From NCBI GenBank assembly GCA_023512435.1, contig JAILZP010000012.1, forward strand, positions 1 to 64,000: a stretch of 64,000 nucleotides of DNA, given 5' to 3'. This document shows positions 36,626 through 46,419 of this stretch, one piece after another; the stretch's first letter is position 1; every line of letters begins with the position of its first letter. Source of the stretch: Peptococcaceae bacterium. Lineage in GTDB: Bacteria > Bacillota > Desulfotomaculia > Desulfotomaculales > Desulfocucumaceae. A program made the position numbers and the translations under genes. The notes under the pieces were generated by a model that worked only from the letters and a program-made list of their open reading frames with translations, was not told where the DNA came from and made no database searches.

Positions 36626-37741
36626 ATGATTATCGGGGTTCCCCGGGAGATCAAGATCAACGAGGACAGGGTCGCCATTACTCCGGCCGGCGCCAAGGAC
36701 ATGGTGGAGGCGGGCCACAGGGTGATCATCGAGGCCGGGGCCGGGACGGGCAGCGGGATATCCGACAGCGCCTACCGGGACGCCGGAGCGCGTATGGTTT
36801 CCAGGGAGGAGGTATACCGGGACGCGGAACTGATTTTGAAAGTCAAGGAGCCTCTTCCGGAGGAGTATTCCTTTTACAGCCCGGATCAGATCCTTTTCAC
36901 CTACCTGCACCTGGCCAGGGAGCCTGAGCTTACCAGGATGCTGCTGGACAAAAAAGTAACCGCCATTGCCTATGAAACCATTCAGACCGACAGCGGGGCG
37001 CTGCCGCTGCTCACCCCCATGAGCGAGGTGGCGGGCCGGATGGCGGTGCAGATCGGCGCCCGCTTCCTGGAAAAGCCCCAGGGGGGCAAGGGGATCCTGA
37101 TGGGCGGGGTGCCCGGGGTTCCGGCAGCCGATGTGGTAATCATCGGGGGCGGGGTGGTGGGCCTGAACGCCGCCAAGGTGGCCCTGGGCATGGGCGCCCA
37201 GGTCACCATCATCGACCGCAGCGCCGAACGCCTGCGCTATATAGACGACATATTCGGCAGCCGCATCAAGACCCTGATGTCCAACAGCTACAACATTGAA
37301 GGATCGGTGAGGTACGCCGACCTGGTCGTCGGGGCCGTCCTGGTGCCCGGAGCAAAGGCGCCGTGCCTGGTCACCGAGGAGATGGTCAAACAAATGAAGC
37401 CCGGATCGGTGATTATCGACGTGGCCATTGACCAGGGAGGGTCGGTGGAGACCATCGACCGGGTGACCACCCACAGCGATCCGGTCTATGAAAAGCACGG
37501 GGTTATTCACTACGCGGTGGCCAATATGCCCGGGGCGGTGGCCCGGACGTCCACCTTTGCCCTGACCAACGTCACCCTGCCCTACGCCCTTGAAATAGCC
37601 GGCAAGGGGTTTATGCGGGCGGTGAGGGAAAGCAGGGCCGTAGCCAGGGGAGTGAATACCCACGGCGGCAGGCTTACCTGCAGGGCCGTGGCCGAGTCGC
37701 TGGGGCTGGAGTATACCCCTCTTGAAGAAGCTATCCATTAA
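36626..37741 (+). CDS. ald: Alanine dehydrogenase
   Basis: 371 residues, standard. [17 protein letters not shown] at the N-terminus, the Lys in [11 protein letters not shown] near residue 74, and the NAD fold [24 protein letters not shown] near 174. It interconverts alanine and pyruvate plus ammonia with NADH. GGAGGG precedes ATG 36626. Its place inside the gcv/lip cluster suggests handling of amino-nitrogen from glycine or amino-acid fermentation. Confidence 0.97.
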   Translation: MIIGVPREIKINEDRVAITPAGAKDMVEAGHRVIIEAGAGTGSGISDSAYRDAGARMVSREEVYRDAELILKVKEPLPEEYSFYSPDQILFTYLHLAREPELTRMLLDKKVTAIAYETIQTDSGALPLLTPMSEVAGRMAVQIGARFLEKPQGGKGILMGGVPGVPAADVVIIGGGVVGLNAAKVALGMGAQVTIIDRSAERLRYIDDIFGSRIKTLMSNSYNIEGSVRYADLVVGAVLVPGAKAPCLVTEEMVKQMKPGSVIIDVAIDQGGSVETIDRVTTHSDPVYEKHGVIHYAVANMPGAVARTSTFALTNVTLPYALEIAGKGFMRAVRESRAVARGVNTHGGRLTCRAVAESLGLEYTPLEEAIH

Positions 37742-37760
37742 AGGCCGCCGGAACGGTATA

Positions 37761-37795
37761 TTCTGGATTCTGAATTCTGAATTCTGGGTTCCGGT
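37761..37795. repeat. Heptad repeat tract (5 units)
   Basis: TTCTGGA, TTCTGAA, TTCTGAA, TTCTGGG, TTCCGGT in register between ald and lipA. Confidence 0.75.
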
Positions 37796-37822
37796 CGAAA
37801 TTTCAGGCCAGGGAGTGATTAG

Positions 37823-38671
37823 ATGCCTTCCCGTTTTCCCGAGTGGTTGAAGAAAAAACTTCCGCCGGGCGGTGATATACAGGCCACCAGGGGCCTCATC
37901 GGCGGCCTGGGCCTGAACACCGTCTGCAGCAGCGCCATGTGCCCGAACCTGGGGGAGTGCTTTGCCCGGAAGACCGCCACCTTCATGATCCTGGGCGATA
38001 AGTGCACCAGGAACTGCCGATTTTGCGCGGTGGAGAAGGGGCGGCCGTCTCCCCCCGATCCGGCGGAGCCCGCCAGGGTGGCCGGGGCGGTGGCCGCCCT
38101 GGGGCTGCGGCACGCGGTGGTGACCTCGGTGACCCGGGACGACCTCCCCGACGGGGGCGCCTCCCAGTTTGTGGAGACCATCCGGGCGATCAGGGAAAGG
38201 CAGCCGGGGACGACGGTGGAGGTGCTCACCCCGGATTTCGGAGGCCGCTTCAAATCCATTGACGCGGTGGCCGCCGCCCGCCCCGAGGTCTACAACCACA
38301 ACCTGGAGACGGTGCCCCGGCTCTACCGGCGGGTCCGCCCCGGGGCCGGGTACAGGCGCAGCCTGGCGCTGCTGGAGAGGGTGAAAAAAAAGCAGCCGGG
38401 CGTCCTTACCAAGTCCGGGCTGATGGCGGGCCTGGGAGAAGAGTTTGGAGAGATTAAACAGGTAATGGCGGACCTGCGGTCGGCGGGCTGCGACATTATC
38501 ACCATCGGACAGTACCTGCAGCCCTCGCCCCGGCACCTGGAGGTCCGGGAGTTCGTCACCCCGGAGACCTTTGAAGCCCTGCGGCAGGCCGCCCTGGAAA
38601 TGGGCTTCCGGCAAGCCGTATGCGGTCCCTTTGTGCGCAGCTCGTACAGGGCAGGGGAGGTCTGGGGCTGA
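37823..38671 (+). CDS. lipA: Lipoyl synthase
   Basis: 282 residues. It has both iron-sulfur sites: the auxiliary cluster cysteines in [14 protein letters not shown] near residue 34 and the radical-SAM CTRNCRFC near 61. The C-terminal VRSSYRAGE supplies the conserved RSS serine. It inserts two sulfurs into octanoyl-GcvH. It follows ald by 81 bp, across a heptad tract. Confidence 0.97.
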   Translation: MPSRFPEWLKKKLPPGGDIQATRGLIGGLGLNTVCSSAMCPNLGECFARKTATFMILGDKCTRNCRFCAVEKGRPSPPDPAEPARVAGAVAALGLRHAVVTSVTRDDLPDGGASQFVETIRAIRERQPGTTVEVLTPDFGGRFKSIDAVAAARPEVYNHNLETVPRLYRRVRPGAGYRRSLALLERVKKKQPGVLTKSGLMAGLGEEFGEIKQVMADLRSAGCDIITIGQYLQPSPRHLEVREFVTPETFEALRQAALEMGFRQAVCGPFVRSSYRAGEVWG

Positions 38672-38682
38672 TTGAAGATGAT

Positions 38683-38713
38683 CCCGGAAAAGCCGGTTTG
38701 GCTTTTCACCGGG
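38683..38713 (+). terminator. Hairpin after lipA
   Basis: CCCGG plus AAAAGCC (38683-38694) pairs with GGCTTTT and CCGGG (38700-38713) with a small bulge. No T-run follows, so it may be a weak terminator or an mRNA-stabilising end. Confidence 0.5.
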
Positions 38714-38823
38714 GGAACGGGGCAATTCAGCCGGAATGAAATAAAAATGCTGTAATATGTGCTCCACTTTTTGGTAAAATGATACTGAATATTTTTACTT
38801 TTCCAAAAGAAGGGGGTCGTCAA

Positions 38824-40023
38824 ATGGCTACCAGTCTTCCGGAAACCCGTTTTTCCAAGGGTAAGCCGCCCTCTCAAAAATTGTCCGGGGCCATGGCCGG
38901 GAAGGAAACCGATCACCCGGTCCCGGCCGGTTTTCTGTCCCGGAAACTGCCTGAAATCTGCCGGCGGGCCGAAAAAGACCCGGATTACAGGCCTGAGTTT
39001 TACAGGGAATTGGCGGCCCACGGTATAATGGGCATGGCCGGGCCAAGGCCTTACGGAAGTTCTTTTTCTTCCCGGCAGATGGCCGCAGTCTTCGAGGCCG
39101 TGGCCAGGAACTCGGTGGGGCTGGCCATTTCGCTGGCCGCCCATACTCTGTGCACCTATATGGTGGGACGGTGGGGGACCGGGGCCCAAAAAAAGCGCTG
39201 GCTTCCCGGGCTGTGCCGGGCCGAAAAGCTCGGGGCCTTTTGCCTGACCGAGCCCAAGGCCGGTTCCGACGCCAGGAGCATGGCCATGAAAGCCCTAAGG
39301 TCCCCCGGGGGATATGTCCTGGACGGCACCAAGACCTTTGTCACCAACGGGATTGAAGCTTCGGTGTACATGGTCATGGCCGGGATCAGCCCGCCGGAAG
39401 GCGGCAAAAAAGAAGCCATGGCGGCTTTTGTCGTTGAAAGGCCGTACCCGGGCGTGGTGGTGAAGCCTTACCGGGGGAGAAAAGTGGCCTTTGCCTCCTT
39501 TCCCAATGCCATTGTACGCTTTGCCGGGTGCCGGGTGACCAAGGAAAACCTCCTGGGGCCCGAGGGCAGCGGGTGGTTTCAAACCTCAAAAGCGTTGGAG
39601 GTGGCGAAAGTCAACATGGGCGCCATCGGGGTCGGGCTGGCCGAGGCCGCCTACCGGTCGGCCGTGGACCACGCCGTGCGCCGCCGGCAGTTCGGCAGGC
39701 GAATTGCCGATTTCCAGGCCATTCAGTTTATGGTGGCCGATATGCATGCCAGAATAAGGGCGGCCAGGCTGCTGGTGCAGGATGCCGCCGATCGAATCGA
39801 CGCCGGCCTCGCCGGGGGCTATGAGTCGGCCCTGGCGAAGTGCTTTGCCACCGATGCAGCCATGCAGGTGGTTACCGACGCCATCCAGGTTCTGGGCGGA
39901 CACGGCCTGCTGACCTATCCCCTGGAGAAAAACCTTTGGGAAGCCAAGCTGCTGCAAATTCTGGAGGGAACCAACCAGATCCAGAGGGTTATCGTTGCCC
40001 GATCCCTTCTCGGGCAGCCGTGA
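38824..40023 (+). CDS. Acyl-CoA dehydrogenase
   Basis: 399 residues. FCLTEPKAGSDARS near residue 139 and GTKTFVTNG near 167 are the flavin/substrate loops, and the C-terminal LEGTNQIQRVIVAR keeps the catalytic-type Glu of the MCAD group. The first ~35 residues are variable and basic. ATG 38824 follows GAAGGGGG; an upstream ATG at 38779 is less likely. It stands alone between lipA and the convergent rqcH, with no ETF genes adjacent. Substrate unknown. Confidence 0.92.
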   Translation: MATSLPETRFSKGKPPSQKLSGAMAGKETDHPVPAGFLSRKLPEICRRAEKDPDYRPEFYRELAAHGIMGMAGPRPYGSSFSSRQMAAVFEAVARNSVGLAISLAAHTLCTYMVGRWGTGAQKKRWLPGLCRAEKLGAFCLTEPKAGSDARSMAMKALRSPGGYVLDGTKTFVTNGIEASVYMVMAGISPPEGGKKEAMAAFVVERPYPGVVVKPYRGRKVAFASFPNAIVRFAGCRVTKENLLGPEGSGWFQTSKALEVAKVNMGAIGVGLAEAAYRSAVDHAVRRRQFGRRIADFQAIQFMVADMHARIRAARLLVQDAADRIDAGLAGGYESALAKCFATDAAMQVVTDAIQVLGGHGLLTYPLEKNLWEAKLLQILEGTNQIQRVIVARSLLGQP

Positions 40024-40079
40024 AGTTCACCCGGGGAGACGGACGCACACCGCTATATAACTCCGGCCGGATACCGTGA

Positions 40080-41870
40080 TCAGTCACCTTCATTCCCGGC
40101 CCCTTCCCGTTGAGACAGCCTTTCCGGCAGGGAGGGATCGGGGCCGGTGACAATTGTTTTGAAATCCGTGTAGACGACGAAGCCGGGCTTCGATCCCCTG
40201 GGCTTGATCACGTGCCTGCGCAGGGTGTAATCCACCGGGACCTTGCTGGAATGCCTGGCCCGGCTGAACAGGGCCGCCAGCGAGGCCGCCTCCTCCAGGG
40301 TGGAGGGAGGGACCGCCTTCTTTCCTCCGGTCCGGATCACCACGTGGGACCCCGGGATTTCCCTGGCGTGCAGCCAGATGTCGTCCGGCCGGGCCACCTT
40401 CATGGTCAGGTAGTCGTTTTGCCGGTTGTTCCTGCCGGCCAGAATGATCATTCCATCGCTGGACACGAAGACTGCCGGGCGGGGCGGGTCCTGGTTCCTT
40501 TGCCCGGCCGGCCCGGGTCCGGAAGGCTTCAGGAAACCCTGGTCCGCCAGTTCGGCCCGGATCTGGTCCAGTTCTTCCAGGGTCGAGGCCAGTTCGGCCG
40601 AGTTTTCGACTCCGGCCAGGTATTCCAGGTCGCTCCTGGTGGCTTCGGCGTGTATGGCGGCGTTCTCCAGTATTTTTTTGGCCTTGCCGTAACGGCGGAA
40701 GAATTCCTGGGCGTTTTCAGCCGGGGAAAGCCGGGAGTCCAGGTTTATTTTAACGGGCGGGCAGCCCTCCGCGAAAAAATTTTCCAGCCAGACCTCGGTG
40801 TCTCCCTTTTTCAGCCGGTGGATGTTGGCCTTCACCAGTTCCCCGTACAGCCTGTATTCTTCCGCGCCGGAGGCCGACTCCAGGTCGGCGGTCTGGGCCG
40901 AGAGTTTTTTTTCCAGCCTGGCGGTTTCTTTTTTAACCAGGCTCAATATGGACTGCCTCAGGCCCTCCATTTTTCCGGCCAGGACCCGGTGGGTGAAGTA
41001 GGCGTCCAGGGTTTCGTTCATCCCGCCAGGAGCCTGACGGAGACCCTCCAGGTGATTTAGTTCGAAGGCGGCGAAATCCCGGGGAACCCCGCCGTCAAAA
41101 ACCAGGGTGGGCCTGAATTCACCTTTTTCCGCCCGGGAGTACAGGTCTTTGAGAGCCCGGTACACGGAGGCGAGGTCATACTCTCCCAGCACCTCCAGGG
41201 GGGTGTCCGGTTCCAGCCCGGCCCGCCATACTATTTCCCGGGCCAGCAGGGGGCTCAATCCGTCAAAATGCTTCTGCACCAGGTCGCTCACCCTGTTGTT
41301 GAGGCTGTTTCCCATCATCAGCCGGAAGAATTCCTCCTCGCTCAGAGACAGGGGGTTTATTTTGCCCTGGGCCGGGGCGGGCACGTACGGCCGCCCGGGA
41401 AGGACCTCCCGGTGCCTGCTGACGGCGTGGGAATACCGCTTGATGCCGTCCAGAACGGTACCGCTGCCGGGGTCGTAAAGGATGATGTTGCTGTGCCTGC
41501 CCATTATCTCACAGATTATTTGCCTGGTGGAGGGCCTGCCCAGTTCGTCCCTGGCGTCCACGGTAATGGTCAGCGTCCGGTCGTAGCCCGGCTGTGAAAA
41601 GCTGCTGATCCTGCCGCCCTCCAGGTGCTTGCGCATCACCATGCAGAACACCGGCGGCGAGGGAGGGTTCGGGGCGGGCCGGCCGGTTAAGTGCACCCGG
41701 GCCATGCCGGGGTCGGCCGAAAGCAGAAGGCGGTACCGCACCCCGGGCCGGCCCAGGACCAGGTGGACTTCCTCCCTGGCCGGCTGGTGTATTTTTTCTA
41801 TTCTGAGGCCGGTAAGGGCCGCGGCCAGCTCGTTTTTCACCGCGGCCAGGACCATCCCGTCAAAGGGCAT
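40080..41870 (-). CDS. rqcH: RqcH / NFACT family ribosome quality-control protein
   Basis: 596 residues. An N-terminal NFACT-N domain begins MPFDGMVLAAV, then coiled-coil segments at about 300-430, and a C-terminal NFACT-R domain with DDIWLHAREIPGSHVV near 492. RqcH adds C-terminal alanine tails to stalled nascent chains on 50S subunits; older annotations call it fibronectin-binding protein. ATG 41870 has GGGGGGTGA upstream; the extra upstream codons are not used. Transcribed divergently from the Yip1 gene. Confidence 0.93.
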   Translation of the reverse strand: MPFDGMVLAAVKNELAAALTGLRIEKIHQPAREEVHLVLGRPGVRYRLLLSADPGMARVHLTGRPAPNPPSPPVFCMVMRKHLEGGRISSFSQPGYDRTLTITVDARDELGRPSTRQIICEIMGRHSNIILYDPGSGTVLDGIKRYSHAVSRHREVLPGRPYVPAPAQGKINPLSLSEEEFFRLMMGNSLNNRVSDLVQKHFDGLSPLLAREIVWRAGLEPDTPLEVLGEYDLASVYRALKDLYSRAEKGEFRPTLVFDGGVPRDFAAFELNHLEGLRQAPGGMNETLDAYFTHRVLAGKMEGLRQSILSLVKKETARLEKKLSAQTADLESASGAEEYRLYGELVKANIHRLKKGDTEVWLENFFAEGCPPVKINLDSRLSPAENAQEFFRRYGKAKKILENAAIHAEATRSDLEYLAGVENSAELASTLEELDQIRAELADQGFLKPSGPGPAGQRNQDPPRPAVFVSSDGMIILAGRNNRQNDYLTMKVARPDDIWLHAREIPGSHVVIRTGGKKAVPPSTLEEAASLAALFSRARHSSKVPVDYTLRRHVIKPRGSKPGFVVYTDFKTIVTGPDPSLPERLSQREGAGNEGD

Positions 41871-42056
41871 CCCGATCACCCCCCGCACGGCAACAGTATA
41901 GCACCGGACGGAGTCCCGGTCAATTTGGGCCATGGGAACGGATTTTTTATTTTTTTAACAAATTGACCATAAATTTTATCTTATTTCCTGTTATAATTTT
42001 AAGGATTAGAACGTCACTGCGCCGGGCTGAAAAACCGAACGGGAGGAACTTGGCTG

Positions 42057-42764
42057 ATGGAAGACAATGTAAACGGAGAAAAGCTGTCGTTGTGGAAGAG
42101 AATTTACGGGGTGATCTGGGGCAGTCCCGCCGGGACCCTGGAGTCCATCGCCCGGAAGCCGGACTTTTGGGGCGCCGTGGCGCTGATTCTGGGCTTCAAC
42201 CTGGCCCTTACCCTGGTTCAGATGCCGAAAATAAGGGAGTTCACAGCCTGGACCATGCAAAACCTGCCGCCGGAGGTCAAAATGACCGCCCAGCAGATGG
42301 ATGTGGCGGTAAACGCGGCCTTGATTGCCGCCCTGGCCGCCAGCGTTGCCCTGCCGCCGGTCCTCTGGCTGGTGACGGCCGCCCTGCTCAAGCTGTTCAA
42401 CGCCTTTACCGGAGAGAAGGCCTCTTTCAGATCCCTGTTCGCGGTGACTGTCTATGCCTACCTGCCGGCGGTCCTGGATGCCGTTATCAAGACCGCCCTG
42501 GTGCTGGCCACGCCGGCCCGGAACATTGCCCGGGTAACCATCAGCCCCGCCCTTCTCCTGCCGCCCCCGGACATGGTCCCGGACAGGATGTACACCCTGT
42601 TGAGCCATCTTGACCCCTTCGTCGTCTGGTTACTGGTCCTGACCGCCGTGGGCGGGTCTGCGGCCATGAGGATTCCTTTCCGCAGAACATTCGCGTACAT
42701 CATTGTCCTCTGGCTGGCTTATGTGGCGGGAGTATCCTTAATCTTCGGAAAAGGCGCGGTTTGA
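42057..42764 (+). CDS. Yip1-domain membrane protein
   Basis: 235 residues with about five transmembrane segments. The N-terminal VIWGSPAGTLESIARKPDFWG and the later FTGEKASFRSLFAVTVYAYLPAVLD are characteristic of bacterial Yip1 proteins. These often precede MacA/MacB-type exporters, as here. GGGAGGAA precedes ATG 42057. Role in the exporter is unknown. Confidence 0.82.
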   Translation: MEDNVNGEKLSLWKRIYGVIWGSPAGTLESIARKPDFWGAVALILGFNLALTLVQMPKIREFTAWTMQNLPPEVKMTAQQMDVAVNAALIAALAASVALPPVLWLVTAALLKLFNAFTGEKASFRSLFAVTVYAYLPAVLDAVIKTALVLATPARNIARVTISPALLLPPPDMVPDRMYTLLSHLDPFVVWLLVLTAVGGSAAMRIPFRRTFAYIIVLWLAYVAGVSLIFGKGAV

Positions 42765-42851
42765 CCGTAATTTTTTCCGGGTGCCTGTAATAAATCCGCC
42801 TGCGGATTCGTCTATACTTAGAGAACTATTCGGGGGAAAGGAGCGGCATCA

Positions 42852-44165
42852 TTGCGGGCTGTACTTTTGGCTGAAAAGCTGGGGCGGCGGAAAAAGGCGC
42901 TGGCCGGGGCCGGCCTGGCATTGATCATTGTCCTGGCCGTGGTTTTAAACCTGGTGCGGGGCCGGGAGGGGTCCCAGGTGCCGGTTCAAACGGCCAGGGC
43001 CGAAATGAAGGAGATACAGGACAGCGTGCCGGCCACCGGCCGGGTGAGGCTGGTGGAGAAGCAGGACATCTTCGCCGGAAGCGCAGCCAAGGTGAAGAGC
43101 ATACACGTCCGGCCGGGGGACAGGGTGATCAGGGGGCAGCTGCTGATAGTTCTGGACATCAGTGACGTGGAGGTCAGCCTGGAGGAGGCCCGGGCAAACC
43201 TGGAACTGCAGGAGGCAAGATATGCCAAGGCCGTAGCCGAGCTGCCCCTGGAGATTCAAAGGCTTAAAGCCGGGGAGGACAAGGCCCGGGCCGCCCTGGA
43301 ACGCGCCAAAACCAATTTAGAGAGATACAGGGCGCTTTACCGGGCCGGGGCGGTCAGCACCCGGGAGTACGAGGACGCCCTTGCTGAATATCAAAGCTGC
43401 GAGGCTGATTTCAAAACTGCCCGGGCCAATCTGGAGGCAAAGGAGCCGGGGCCGGTGGCCAGCCAGGAGATCAGGTCCCTGGAGGCCCAGGTGAAGATGG
43501 CCAGGGCACAGTATGAAAAGGAGGAAATGCGGTACAACCGGACCCATATTAAAGCCGAGATGGACGGGACGGTATTCACGGTGGAGGTATCCGAGGGTGA
43601 GGCGGTCGCCGCCCAGGCCAGGCTGATCACCCTTGGGAACCCGGACAGGCTGGAAGTATACGCCACCGTTAGTGAGGGAGACAGCGGGAGGCTTAATACC
43701 GGCCAGAAAGTTGAGATCAAGGCCGCCGCCATGCCCGATCGCAAGTTCATGGGAATTCTGTCCAGCGTGTCCCTGGGTACGGTGGCAAAGACCAACGAGC
43801 GCGGCGGCACCAGCATGGAGATACCCGTTGTGGTTGCAGTCGGGGGAGACATTGGGGGTCTCAGGCCGGGTTACACGGCGGATTTGAACATAATCACCAC
43901 GGAAAGGAAAACGGCCCTGGTGGTGCCGTACGAGGCCGTGGTGGACAAGGAGGACGGCAGGAAGTACGTGTTCGTGGTGGAAGGCAAAACGGCCAGGCAG
44001 AAAGAGATAAAAACCGGACTCAACACCGAGCTTTACACCGAGGTGCTGTCAGGCCTGAACGAAGGTGACAGGGTGATTCTCAACCCCGGGGAAAAGATCA
44101 GGGACGGGATTGAGGTAAAGGAACTCCCGGCCCTCAAGACGGGCTCCCGGGAGGGTGAGAAATGA
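42852..44165 (+). CDS. MacA-like periplasmic-adaptor (HlyD/RND) protein
   Basis: 437 residues from TTG 42852 with AAAGGAGCGG upstream. One N-terminal membrane helix (about 19-36), a lipoyl-like domain split around a long coiled coil (about 105-235), then beta-barrel and membrane-proximal domains. It links to the ABC pair encoded directly downstream (4-bp overlap). In a Gram-positive-type envelope such adaptors assist MacB-like permeases in exporting peptides or lipids. Substrate not predictable. Confidence 0.9.
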   Translation: MRAVLLAEKLGRRKKALAGAGLALIIVLAVVLNLVRGREGSQVPVQTARAEMKEIQDSVPATGRVRLVEKQDIFAGSAAKVKSIHVRPGDRVIRGQLLIVLDISDVEVSLEEARANLELQEARYAKAVAELPLEIQRLKAGEDKARAALERAKTNLERYRALYRAGAVSTREYEDALAEYQSCEADFKTARANLEAKEPGPVASQEIRSLEAQVKMARAQYEKEEMRYNRTHIKAEMDGTVFTVEVSEGEAVAAQARLITLGNPDRLEVYATVSEGDSGRLNTGQKVEIKAAAMPDRKFMGILSSVSLGTVAKTNERGGTSMEIPVVVAVGGDIGGLRPGYTADLNIITTERKTALVVPYEAVVDKEDGRKYVFVVEGKTARQKEIKTGLNTELYTEVLSGLNEGDRVILNPGEKIRDGIEVKELPALKTGSREGEK

Positions 44166-44911
44166 TCAGGACCTGCGGCCTGGGTAAAATCTACAGCCAG
44201 GGCGTCCATCCGGTGGCCGCCCTTACCGGTGTTACCCTGCACATACCGCCCGGCCAGTTCGTGGCCGTGATGGGGCCGTCGGGTTCCGGCAAGTCAACCC
44301 TGATGAACCTGTTGGGCTGCCTGGACACACCCACTTCCGGGACTTACATGCTGGACGGGGTGGACGTGACCCGGCTTGGGGACGTGGAACTGGCGGCGGT
44401 GAGGAACAGGAAGATAGGCTTTGTATTCCAGGCCTTCAACCTGTTGCCCCGCATGAGCGCCGTGCGCAACGTGGAACTGCCCATGCTGTATGCCGGGGTC
44501 CCCCCGCGGGAAAGAAGGGAAAGGGCGCTCAAGGCGCTGGAGATGGTGGGCCTGGCCGACAGGGTGCACCACCGGCCAAGCCAGCTTTCCGGCGGCCAGG
44601 TGCAGCGGGTGGCCATCGCCCGGGCCATGGTGAACAATCCTGTAATACTGCTGGCCGACGAGCCCACCGGGAACCTGGACACCCGGTCGGGGCGGGAAGT
44701 AATGGCCATATTCCAGGAGCTTAACAGAAAAGGGACCACGGTGGTACTGGTCACCCACGAGCGGGATATTGCCCTGCACGCCTCAAGGATACTGCACTTC
44801 ATAGACGGCCGGCTGGTCGGCGACGAAAAGAACGGAAACCCCGTCCAGGCCGCCGGCGGAACCGGAACCGGGCCTCACCCGGACTGCCGGGGGGAGGTGG
44901 CGGTCCCGTGA
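44162..44911 (+). CDS. MacB/LolD-type ABC transporter ATPase
   Basis: 249 residues. Walker A GPSGSGKST near residue 40, Q-loop FQAFNLLPRMSAVRN near 90, signature LSGGQVQRVAIARA near 142 and Walker B VILLADEPTGNLD near 160. It overlaps both neighbours by 4 bp, so adaptor, ATPase and permease are produced together. Confidence 0.96.
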   Translation: MIRTCGLGKIYSQGVHPVAALTGVTLHIPPGQFVAVMGPSGSGKSTLMNLLGCLDTPTSGTYMLDGVDVTRLGDVELAAVRNRKIGFVFQAFNLLPRMSAVRNVELPMLYAGVPPRERRERALKALEMVGLADRVHHRPSQLSGGQVQRVAIARAMVNNPVILLADEPTGNLDTRSGREVMAIFQELNRKGTTVVLVTHERDIALHASRILHFIDGRLVGDEKNGNPVQAAGGTGTGPHPDCRGEVAVP

Positions 44912-46089
44912 ACTTACTGGAGTCCGTCAGGTTGGCCCTGGAGGGGATCGCGGCCAACAAGCTGCGGTCGTTCCTGACCACCCTGGGCATCGTTATCGGC
45001 ATCGCGGCGGTAATTGCCGTGGTGGCTGTGGGGCAGGCCGGGAGGGCGCTGCTGATGTCCGAGATGGAGAAGGTTGGAACCAACATTTTCGCGGTCATGG
45101 CCGACTGGCGGAAGGGAGATTCAGTCACCGGCCGGGAGTTCTCCCTGGAGGACGCCAGTATAATTAAGATCCGCGTGCCCGAGGTCAGCCACCTCTCCCC
45201 GGTAAGCAGCACCATGGAGAATGTGCGGGGAACCGGGAAAAACAGGTCTGCCCAGGTGTACGGCACCAGCTCGGACTTTGCCCACATCCGGAAGCTTGAC
45301 ATGAAAAGGGGCCGTTATTTCAGCCCCGAGGACGAGCTGGGAAGACGCCGGGTTGCCGTGGTGGACCAGGAACTGGCGGAGGACTTGTTTGGGCGGGCGG
45401 ATCCCCTGGGGCAGAGTGTGGTTGTCAAAAACACCCCCTTCGTGGTGGTGGGAATCGTCGCCAAGGGCGATTCAATCTTCGGGATCGGGGAGAACCCCAG
45501 GATATTCATCCCCATCCAGGCCTGGCAGTACCTGTTCAGTCCATACATATCCTACATTGAGGGCAGCGCGGCCGGCAAGGACCAGGTCGAAGCCGCCTTG
45601 AGCCAGACCATCAAGGTGCTGGAGCGCAGGCACCAGGCGCCCGGCAGATACCAAGGGGTAAGCATGGAGCAGCAGATGCAGGCCGCCAACAGGATCACCG
45701 GCATCATGACCCTGATCATCAGCGCCATCGCCGGCATCTCCCTGCTGGTGGGCGGCATCGGGGTAATGAACATCATGCTGGTTTCGGTCACGGAGCGCAC
45801 CAGGGAGATAGGTATCCGCATGGCCCTGGGAGCGCGGCGCAGGGACATACTGGTCCAGTTTCTGATCGAGGCCGTCGTCCTTTGCCTGCTGGGGGGCGTT
45901 ATAGGCATGTCCCTGGGAATAGGGGGGGCCTTTTTAATCGCCTGGCTGGCCAAGTGGCCGCCCCTGGTCTCCTGGTGGACGGTGCTGGTGGCCTTTGCCT
46001 TTTCGGCCGCCATCGGAGTCATCTTCGGCATACTGCCGGCCAACAAGGCGGCCAGGCTTGATCCCATAGAGGCCCTGAGGCGGGAATGA
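44908..46089 (+). CDS. MacB/FtsX-type ABC transporter permease
   Basis: 393 residues from GTG 44908. One N-terminal helix, a large extracytoplasmic MacB-PCD domain (about 45-235) and three C-terminal helices in the FtsX fold, with TERTREIGIRMALGARRRDI near 294. This is the mechanotransmission permease of the exporter formed with the two preceding genes. Confidence 0.95.
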   Translation: MNLLESVRLALEGIAANKLRSFLTTLGIVIGIAAVIAVVAVGQAGRALLMSEMEKVGTNIFAVMADWRKGDSVTGREFSLEDASIIKIRVPEVSHLSPVSSTMENVRGTGKNRSAQVYGTSSDFAHIRKLDMKRGRYFSPEDELGRRRVAVVDQELAEDLFGRADPLGQSVVVKNTPFVVVGIVAKGDSIFGIGENPRIFIPIQAWQYLFSPYISYIEGSAAGKDQVEAALSQTIKVLERRHQAPGRYQGVSMEQQMQAANRITGIMTLIISAIAGISLLVGGIGVMNIMLVSVTERTREIGIRMALGARRRDILVQFLIEAVVLCLLGGVIGMSLGIGGAFLIAWLAKWPPLVSWWTVLVAFAFSAAIGVIFGILPANKAARLDPIEALRRE

Positions 46090-46114
46090 AAAGCAGAAGC
46101 GGGAGGCGGGGGCT

Positions 46115-46336
46115 TTGGCCGGTCTGGAAGGCAGGTCGAGATACGGCTGGATCAAACCCGGCGTTCACGTCCGGATCTGGCCGGGGGACACTTACGCCAA
46201 GTACGCCGTGGTCAGGGAAGTGGCCCGTTGCACGGTAACCTTCGAGATTACCCGGGTCGATCCCGGCGAGCCCTTTTACAGGCCGGGGCAGAAGATAACC
46301 CTGCCCTGGTCCCGGGTCAGGGTGTGCGAGGAATAG
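46115..46336 (+). CDS. Small protein of unknown function
   Basis: 73 residues from TTG 46115 with GGAGGCGGGGG upstream, 25 bp after the permease. It has alternating hydrophobic and charged residues (RIWPGDTYAKYAVVREV...) like a small beta-barrel (KOW/SH3-like) domain, without transmembrane helix or cysteine motif. Probably the last gene of the exporter operon. No family recognised. Confidence 0.55.
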   Translation: MAGLEGRSRYGWIKPGVHVRIWPGDTYAKYAVVREVARCTVTFEITRVDPGEPFYRPGQKITLPWSRVRVCEE

Positions 46337-46353
46337 CCCGCCCCACACGAAAA

Positions 46354-46381
46354 TTCCGGATTCTGGAGTCTGACTTCCGGA
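46354..46381. repeat. Heptad repeat tract (4 units)
   Basis: TTCCGGA, TTCTGGA, GTCTGAC, TTCCGGA in the gap between convergent genes. Confidence 0.65.
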
Positions 46382-46419
46382 TTTCCGCCGCTGAAGCGGC
46401 ACCGGGCGGAGCACGGATA

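Noticed and set aside
41963-41997. TTGACC...TATAAT promoter before the Yip1 gene
   Set aside because: The spacer would be 23 bp, too long for a sigma-A promoter; only the TATAAT is convincing.
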